Positions 60,912 through 64,000 of a stretch of DNA of 64,000 bases are shown one piece after another; position 1 is the first letter of the stretch, and each line of letters begins with the position of its first letter. The notes under the pieces were generated by a model. It saw only the letters and a program-made list of their open reading frames with translations. It ran no database searches and was not told the DNA's origin. Made by a program: the position numbers and the translations under genes. The stretch spans positions 9,903,771 through 9,967,770 of the forward strand of contig CM037842.1 in assembly GCA_021234535.1 (NCBI GenBank), read 5' to 3'. The stretch comes from Stichopus chloronotus. Taxonomy: Eukaryota; Echinodermata; Holothuroidea; Aspidochirotida; Stichopodidae.

Positions 60912-61407
60912 CATGCCTAAAATCAGAAAGTTGGCATTTCCTGTCGAATCCAGTATGTCCATTGTAGCGAAACGAAATGTTAAGCATACAGTTTTTAGTA
61001 TTTTAAAACCACTGGAACCGAGGAAGGGTGTCTATCTTTATTTGACAAAATGATAGAACACAAATGTGGCACTATTATTAAAGCAGATTTGTTCATCTTT
61101 AACAACCCCTTTCCCCTAGATCAATGTTATCATAACCAAATGATATCAAACATTTCCAAGATGAGTGGGGGAGATTGGAGGGTGTCCCATGTAATTTTGT
61201 CGAGGATTGTGGGTTCACGAATAGTTAGTATTCTTATTACTTGTCTGTGAAAATCTTCAAGCCCAGGTGTTGTTTTTTGTTTTCTGCGAGCATGAAATAA
61301 TTTTCCTAATTGTACTGTTTCTTATATTTGACAACCAAAGAGGTGTCTTTGTTTCAGTTTTGCCTCATTTCTGTATTGTTTCTTTTCACCTGTAACGTAT
61401 CCACCAG

Positions 61408-62115
61408 GATATACCGTATCCTTTGAGCAATCCTGCTACATGGTGGTTAATCATGAAAAACTGAATCGTTCCGCAGCACGAAATGTCTGTGAACATTCTT
61501 TGGCTCATTTGTTATTTACTGAAAGTGAAGAAGGTAACTTCACAGATAGTATTACAAAACCAACCTCTCGCCACTATTGGTTAAAGGGAAATAGGGCGTT
61601 TAGAATACACCAACATGACATACAAAAGAAATAGTGTTAGTCATTGTTAAACCATTCAGTCTCATCAATAAACATCTGCCAAAGCTTCATCTCCTCAAAA
61701 CATTATACATGTGATGAGTAACGGAAGATGCATCATTTGAATTTTGAAAAGTTTGGGTGAACAAGTTAGTGTTGAGCAACTAATAACTTAGTCTCTATGG
61801 GTGAGAAACTTATTTCTTGAAAAGAAGGCCACTGTCCTTCCTTATTTTGAATAATCTATCATTCTGCATCCACAAACATTGGTTTTGAAAGTATGGATGT
61901 TTCCTGTAAAACAAACGCCCTATTTCCCTTTAAAACTGAAAAGATTTGGCAATGATCTTCGTTGTGAAGACGGATTAGCGGTTTCCTATAAAACAGTTGA
62001 TGATAATCGTTTAACAAATAGGCGAAAGTGTTACAGAACTTTGAAAAACTCTGCAAGATAGCTTGATAGACGCTTGTCCAGGAAAGATCCTTATATCTGT
62101 GAATACAAGCGATAG
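61408..62115 (+). pseudogene. Broken paralogue exon 3: interrupted CTLD
   Basis: Left part 61408-61580 and right part 61934-62115 are both in frame with the intact CTLD exon when the insertion and one TTAA are ignored. Lesions: the insertion, TAG at 62059-62061 for the conserved Trp codon, and loss of two conserved cysteines. Confidence 0.85.
61581..61933 (+). mobile_element. MITE with TTAA target duplication (piggyBac-like) in the CTLD exon
   Basis: TTAA followed by AGGGAAATAGGGCGTTT at 61581-61601 is mirrored exactly at 61913-61933 (17-bp terminal inverted repeats plus TTAA on each side). About 350 bases, no transposase. Removing the element with one TTAA restores codon-for-codon alignment to the neighbouring intact CTLD exon. 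A TTAA duplication is the hallmark of the piggyBac superfamily. Confidence 0.82.
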
Positions 62116-64000
62116 AAGACCTATATATGACCACGTCTAATCCTAGCACACTATGACAAGCGAGTGGATCATGTAATCTACTAGGTGTTACAATCAACTG
62201 ACATGAATTGGGTGAAAGTAATGTAATTTAACTCGTTCTAATTCGTTCTATTCTGATTAAAAAAATTCATATGGACATCTATAAACCGTCGATCATTATC
62301 TCTCTATAAAGTCACGTCCGTACTGTAAATCTAGGTAATATCATTAGTACGTGCTCAATATCTGGAACATCCAGTTGATACAAATTAATCACAACACATT
62401 GTTTTCGCGGCTTGTTCTCAATGCCATTGGACCAGCGGAGTCATTATTTATCTTATATATGGACAATGGAAAATTAATCTATTGTTGTAATTAATAGGAT
62501 GCGTTATCAATTGTAACTATTTATGAAGAAAATAAGTCTGATATTTTTACATTTTTTTTTTACACGTGCTTCATCCACTGAAGAAAACTTTCCAAGAAAG
62601 TTTTAGCGCAGTAATAAAACTTACCTCTATGAAGAGAGCATTTAATAAGGGCAATAATAGAAGGCATGCAAATCATGCAAATTGCAAGAACGCTATTGTT
62701 TTTAATGGAAGTCAAAATTCCTTTGATGTCAACAAAGCTCAAACTGATCTCAAGAAATGAATCTTGCACAGATCTCATATTTCATATAAAGAATACGTAG
62801 CTTGTAATACATACTAATGCTATAATGTCATATTCAGGAAAATGCCTATAATCGGAAATCGAAAATACCCATCATCGAAACCACAATGGGTTTGTCCATT
62901 CAGGTCTTCTTTTAACTCATTCCTTACAGTGCCAACACTGTATACATATGACATAACATTTTTTTTTATTTACCTAACCCTTTGGTCACGACTATCCATT
63001 ACCATTGTGTGTATTTTATCACTGCAACAATGCCTCGGTCCCCATCCAAACATGTTGATTATTTTTCCAACTCCATAAAACAGTACAAGACCTTATCCCC
63101 TTCAAAAAGTGTTAGGACTGTGTGATCTGTCACTGAAACTTCGTTTATCATTTTCTACCGAAAAAGAATTGAACAGTTTCCCGAAAGACTGGCTTTATGT
63201 AGCACCTCTCTGGCTACCGCACCCATGTGACTGCGGCCCGGAAGAACTTACCGTCGATGGTCAAACATTCCTTTCAGAGAGGCCAAAACTTGATGAACAT
63301 AATATTCACGGTCATTGGTCGCCTTACACATGGTATCACAGAATACCGGTTACATTGTTTCTTCACAGTTGATCTACACAGCTATGTGTTACGGTAGCAG
63401 TGTTTCTCTTTTAATTAAAAGCCCTGAATCAACCAATCGTCTGAGAGCTTTAAAACTGAAGATTGCGTAGGATTTCTGCGAACTTGAAAGGAACTTTGCT
63501 TCCAAAGTCGGCGAAAGTTAGTTTTTCGTAGCGATAAGCTGAACGGACAAAAACTCGTCCGCTAGGCTGGATTAAATCTACGCAGTCCACACATAGATAG
63601 TTGATTAATTTGCCCCGCCTGGCTTGGTTGTTCAATAATATAAAGTATATTTTCAAGTGTATCAGCACATTACATACCACATATGGTATCTGCCATACTC
63701 TTTGTTGATTATACAGCATGTATCATACCGAAGTCGACACATGCACACTTCTCACTTGTCTTTCTTGTACCGACGTAGATCGAAAAGTCTACTTGAAGGA
63801 ATTCTCCACCATCGTTTCTTATGTCTCTTAAAAAATGCAAACATTATTGTAGACATGTCATCGCTCTCATTTTCAGTAAATATCTCAAAGAATTCGCAAA
63901 ATGAACTATTTTAGTAAATATTCGAGGTACGAGCCTGTTGCTAGAAGTCAATCGGTTGTGACGTAGTACCGACAAATCTAGATTGAACATTGCTCTTGAT
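62116..64000. other. 3' flank of the broken lectin gene; no supported gene
   Basis: The ORF at 63109-63372 (87 codons) contains a phrase FPKDWLYVAPLWLPHPCDCG resembling the end of a leucine-rich-repeat domain (C-D-C of an LRRCT cap), but there are no clear repeats upstream, so it is noted only as a possible LRR fragment. Nothing else recognised. Confidence 0.35.

Noticed and set aside
61859..62197. 112-codon minus-strand ORF over the lectin exon end
   Set aside because: Antisense shadow of the CTLD pseudo-exon and the MITE; its apparent similarity to the lectin arises from the inverted terminal repeat.

Overview
The window is AT-rich eukaryotic DNA from an animal nucleus. It has short exons with GT-AG introns, microsatellites, non-LTR and Penelope-type retroelement fossils and a TTAA-flanked MITE. 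The protein families (rhamnose-binding SUEL/Gal_Lectin domain, C-type lectin domains, an Ig-domain receptor with a degenerate tyrosine-kinase-like domain) and the repeat style point to a marine invertebrate deuterostome. An echinoderm, most likely a sea cucumber, is the best guess from the sequence; this is inference. All supported genes lie on the + strand. No tRNA, rRNA or CRISPR array was recognised.

Layout. (1) 1-1634: 3' end of a lectin gene whose body lies off the left edge; only its terminal exon (1486-1634) is inside. (2) 9494-20625: a complete ten-exon model for a secreted lectin of about 335 aa. In order it has a signal peptide, a short two-cysteine module, four short Thr-rich linker exons, half of a C-type lectin fold, a SUEL domain split over two exons, and a cysteine-containing tail exon. 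The first 8.5 kb of the window and 18.96-27.14 kb are diverged copies of one segment, so this gene is one unit of a tandem array. (3) 20.6-32 kb: intergenic, with the duplicated flank, a satellite of about 155-bp units and retroelement remnants. (4) 32767-45152: a cell-surface receptor with five Ig-like domains, one membrane segment and a full-length but catalytically degenerate tyrosine-kinase-like domain, ending in a tail with phosphotyrosine-type docking motifs. The intron before the tail exon starts with AT instead of GT. (5) 48574-51083: an intact three-exon secreted C-type lectin of 183 aa. (6) 52.8-54.2 kb: decayed non-LTR and Penelope-like retroelements. (7) 55206-62115: a paralogue of gene 5, broken by a TTAA-flanked MITE inserted in its lectin exon and by a nonsense codon. 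(8) 62.1-64 kb: no supported gene.

The secreted genes share a leader exon ending in phase 1 followed by the same small cysteine module, fused to different lectin domains (SUEL in one, CTLD in two). Nearly all introns in the extracellular parts are phase 1, the classic setting for exon shuffling. With the Ig/pseudokinase receptor between them, the locus looks like a rapidly evolving recognition cluster of secreted lectins and a receptor; an immune role is inferred. The 5' end of the receptor gene (leader exon) was not resolved.
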